From Phallusia mammillata (Eukaryota > Chordata > Ascidiacea > Phlebobranchia > Ascidiidae): a stretch of DNA of 64,000 nucleotides. Where the stretch lies: the NCBI GenBank assembly GCA_003260075.1, contig QLIY01000025.1:186309-250308 (forward strand), given 5' to 3'. The notes beneath the pieces are model-generated. The model was not told the origin of the DNA, did not search any database, and saw only the letters and a program-made list of their open reading frames with translations. Made by a program: the position numbers and the translations under genes. Shown here piece after piece: positions 62,021 to 64,000 of the stretch. Numbering within the stretch: position 1 is the first letter of the stretch; each line of letters starts with the position of its first letter.

Positions 62021-62189
62021 NNNNNNNNNNNNNNNNNNNNNNNNNNNNNNNNNNNNNNNNNNNNNNNNNNNNNNNNNNNNNNNNNNNNNNNNNNNNNNNN
62101 NNNNNNNNNNNNNNNNNNNNNNNNNNNNNNNNNNNNNNNNNNNNNNNNNNNNNNNNNNNNNNNNNNNNNNNNNNNNNNNNNNNNNNNNN
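62021..62189. other. Assembly gap (169 N)
   Basis: A run of N. It separates a DAGL-intron-like end (TTTATCCCATTTTATATA) from the middle of an exon of the myristoyl-type gene, at the boundary of the tandem unit. Confidence 1.
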
Positions 62190-62728
62190 AAAGAAAACGC
62201 TTCGTACCCCAATGGTAATCAATACAAATGCGTTTTTTTAGATTTAACAATAACTACATTAACGTTGGCAGAGAAAAAGTTTGCTACCGTTACCTCCTCC
62301 GATGCCCATAAAATGTAAGTCACCTACTTTAGTACGCCGGAACACAAATGTCTGTAAACGTACAAAGGTTTTCAGTAATGAGGCCATAAGTCCAAAAATT
62401 TCAAGTCAACAATCAGGATACAATGCAAATGGAAACGCAAACTACAGTATGTAGAAACACGTCTTACGTTTCCGTCTGTTTTTGATTATGACTATAGTTT
62501 AGCATTTTGTTGTTCAGTACGTTGGTTTTCTGGGCAAAGCAATCTACCACAGAGCCTTGCTGGAAGTCCATACGCTTCATCTACATTTAACATGAAGCAC
62601 CAATTGCGTCCTTTGCACCACGGTTACAAAGTGATGACGCAGCGCCAAGTTCATGATGTTGTTGACCGTTTGTATTCTGTGAAACCCGTTTATCGACAAA
62701 GTTCTTTAAAAAACACCTATCCTAGAAG
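62190..62728 (+). pseudogene. Second copy of 3' exons of the myristoyl-type gene
   Basis: Identical, as far as read, to 59163-59701: the end of exon 5 (to 62203), exon 6 (62242-62314) and exon 7 (62498-62728), with splice sites kept. The 5' part is lost in the gap. Confidence 0.85.
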
Positions 62729-62759
62729 GTAAATCATATATTTTAGGTCATGATCATAT

Positions 62760-64000
62760 AGTTAAATGCATGTTATGACCCTCCATAACTTTAGCACAAT
62801 TGAAAAATATTTGTCAGCTACCCTGCATGCCCCATATCAATATCAAACCAGAATACAATAGTTATGTACCAGTTTTTTTTAATGCTATGGTAAGTATTTC
62901 ATTGTGTCCTTTTCTCATACATGACTTACCCACAAAAATTGTCATATCAATGCATACAAAGCAAAAGCAATGGAGCATGAAAGGCATGATCAACTTATTT
63001 ATTAACATGGGCATTTATATAATTAGCTAGCAGACAAATTGTATTCCAATTGTGGTTATAATTTGAAAATCTCATGGTTGATTTTGATAACAAAGTAGCA
63101 AACCAAAAAGAAGAAAAGATATTCATGTGTTATATATTGTTTTTGTAAACTTTTGAAACAACACATATCACCAACCTTGGCATTCGAAGAGCCAAGGCGG
63201 CAACAAAAACATTTTGCAAAGGCCCCTTTCCAAAATTGTTGCCTCTTCTGGTTTAGTTCAGATCTAAAAAATCACGAGTTTAAACAATTGGCAACATGCA
63301 GCAACAATCGCGTTTATTGCAGTTATTGAAATTTTGATCAGTTAGCTAAATAATTCGGTCCAAAAAGAAAATTGTGAGGGTACATAATTACTATTACCCT
63401 TTGAGAGTGGACTTTTGCACTCTGATTACAAAATTCCCACCAATCAAGAACAGAGCACGATGAAGGTTATTTAATTAATATCAGTCGAGGACACTCTCGG
63501 AAGTACGTCATTGTAGTACATCATAAATTATTTTTATAAAATGCCACATACACAGCTACAAAAATTGAAAAAATTTTTTTATCTGACATCTTAATGCTGA
63601 TATGACTAAGTAATTGAATTATTGGTGGAGTTTTGCATTTAAAAAGTTTATATATATTGGAAGCAGTAAATTGATTTAATAACTTAATCCTACCTCATGT
63701 GGTTTATGTTAGTACTTGAAGAGCGCTCATTGACAGCTTTTTCAAATCGGTAAAATGAACCGCCAGAAGAATCAAAGGTGCAGAAGGCAGTGAGAATGAC
63801 AATAAATATAACAACGGCATTCACACCAACAATAGCTAAATACAAAAAAAACAGACTGCTATTTTGGATGACTAAAAGCCCATAGGACCGATTTGGCCTG
63901 AGGCAAGTTTATTTCTAAACAAACCCCTCTGTGACTAATAGTTTGTCCAAATACAACATATGTGTGCTATTTAAACAACAGTGAACAAAAATCGAATTAT
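62760..64000 (-). pseudogene. Third copy of DAGL exons 5-6
   Basis: Exon 6 (63263-63176) and exon 5 (63835-63694) of DAGL appear once more at an offset of 3,027 from the preceding copy. The copy runs off the window. One site (TTTTGAAACAACAC) agrees with the original gene rather than with the middle copy (TTTTGAAAAAACAC). Confidence 0.85.

Noticed and set aside
62000-62250. ORFs spanning the N gap
   Set aside because: They are open only because N is untranslatable; no coding evidence.

Overview
The window is animal nuclear DNA. Every recognisable gene is split by short introns with GT-AG borders, and the products are metazoan: a RHO GTPase, the small nuclear cap-binding subunit, a diacylglycerol lipase, two Cip/Kip-type CDK inhibitors and a leucine-rich-repeat membrane receptor. 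Gene density, intron size, MITE content and a patchwork of CpG-rich and CpG-poor stretches fit an invertebrate chordate; an ascidian (Ciona-like) is my best guess, as inference only.

Layout. 1-32 kb is CpG-rich and gene-poor. It holds two Cip/Kip paralogues on the minus strand (7.7-8.6 kb and 22.7-24.5 kb). In both, an intron cuts the PCNA-binding PIP box at the same codon and phase. This half also carries several short modules pairing an E2F-like site with a CACGTG site. 32.4-35.1 kb (minus) is a six-exon LRR type I membrane protein. 35.8-39.6 kb (minus) is an unrecognised basic protein with a C-terminal RVxF-like PP1 docking motif; its upstream exon pair lies in a 1.3-kb tandem duplication. 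40.6-42.9 kb (minus) is NCBP2, divergent from a RHOA-type gene (44.5-45.3 kb, plus), with a hAT MITE between them. 48.4-56.9 kb (minus) is a complete 22-exon diacylglycerol lipase alpha-type gene. 57.8-59.7 kb (plus) is an unrecognised gene with an N-myristoylation-type start, divergent from the lipase. From 59.2 kb to the end, pieces of these last two genes recur as a 3,027-bp tandem unit interrupted by a 169-base gap.

From 38 to 48.4 kb, short C or G runs (mostly 10-11 bases) sit exactly between near-identical duplicated flanks, in one case inverted. This and the large duplications suggest either an unusual repair or tandem-duplication process or, more likely, unresolved haplotypes and read artefacts in the assembly.

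Functionally the named genes are independent: CDK/PCNA control (two CKIs), RNA cap binding (NCBP2), actin signalling (RHO) and endocannabinoid/diacylglycerol metabolism (DAGL). Reading frames were followed by hand across splice sites; for the LRR gene, NCBP2, RHO and DAGL the joined exons give an exact multiple of three.
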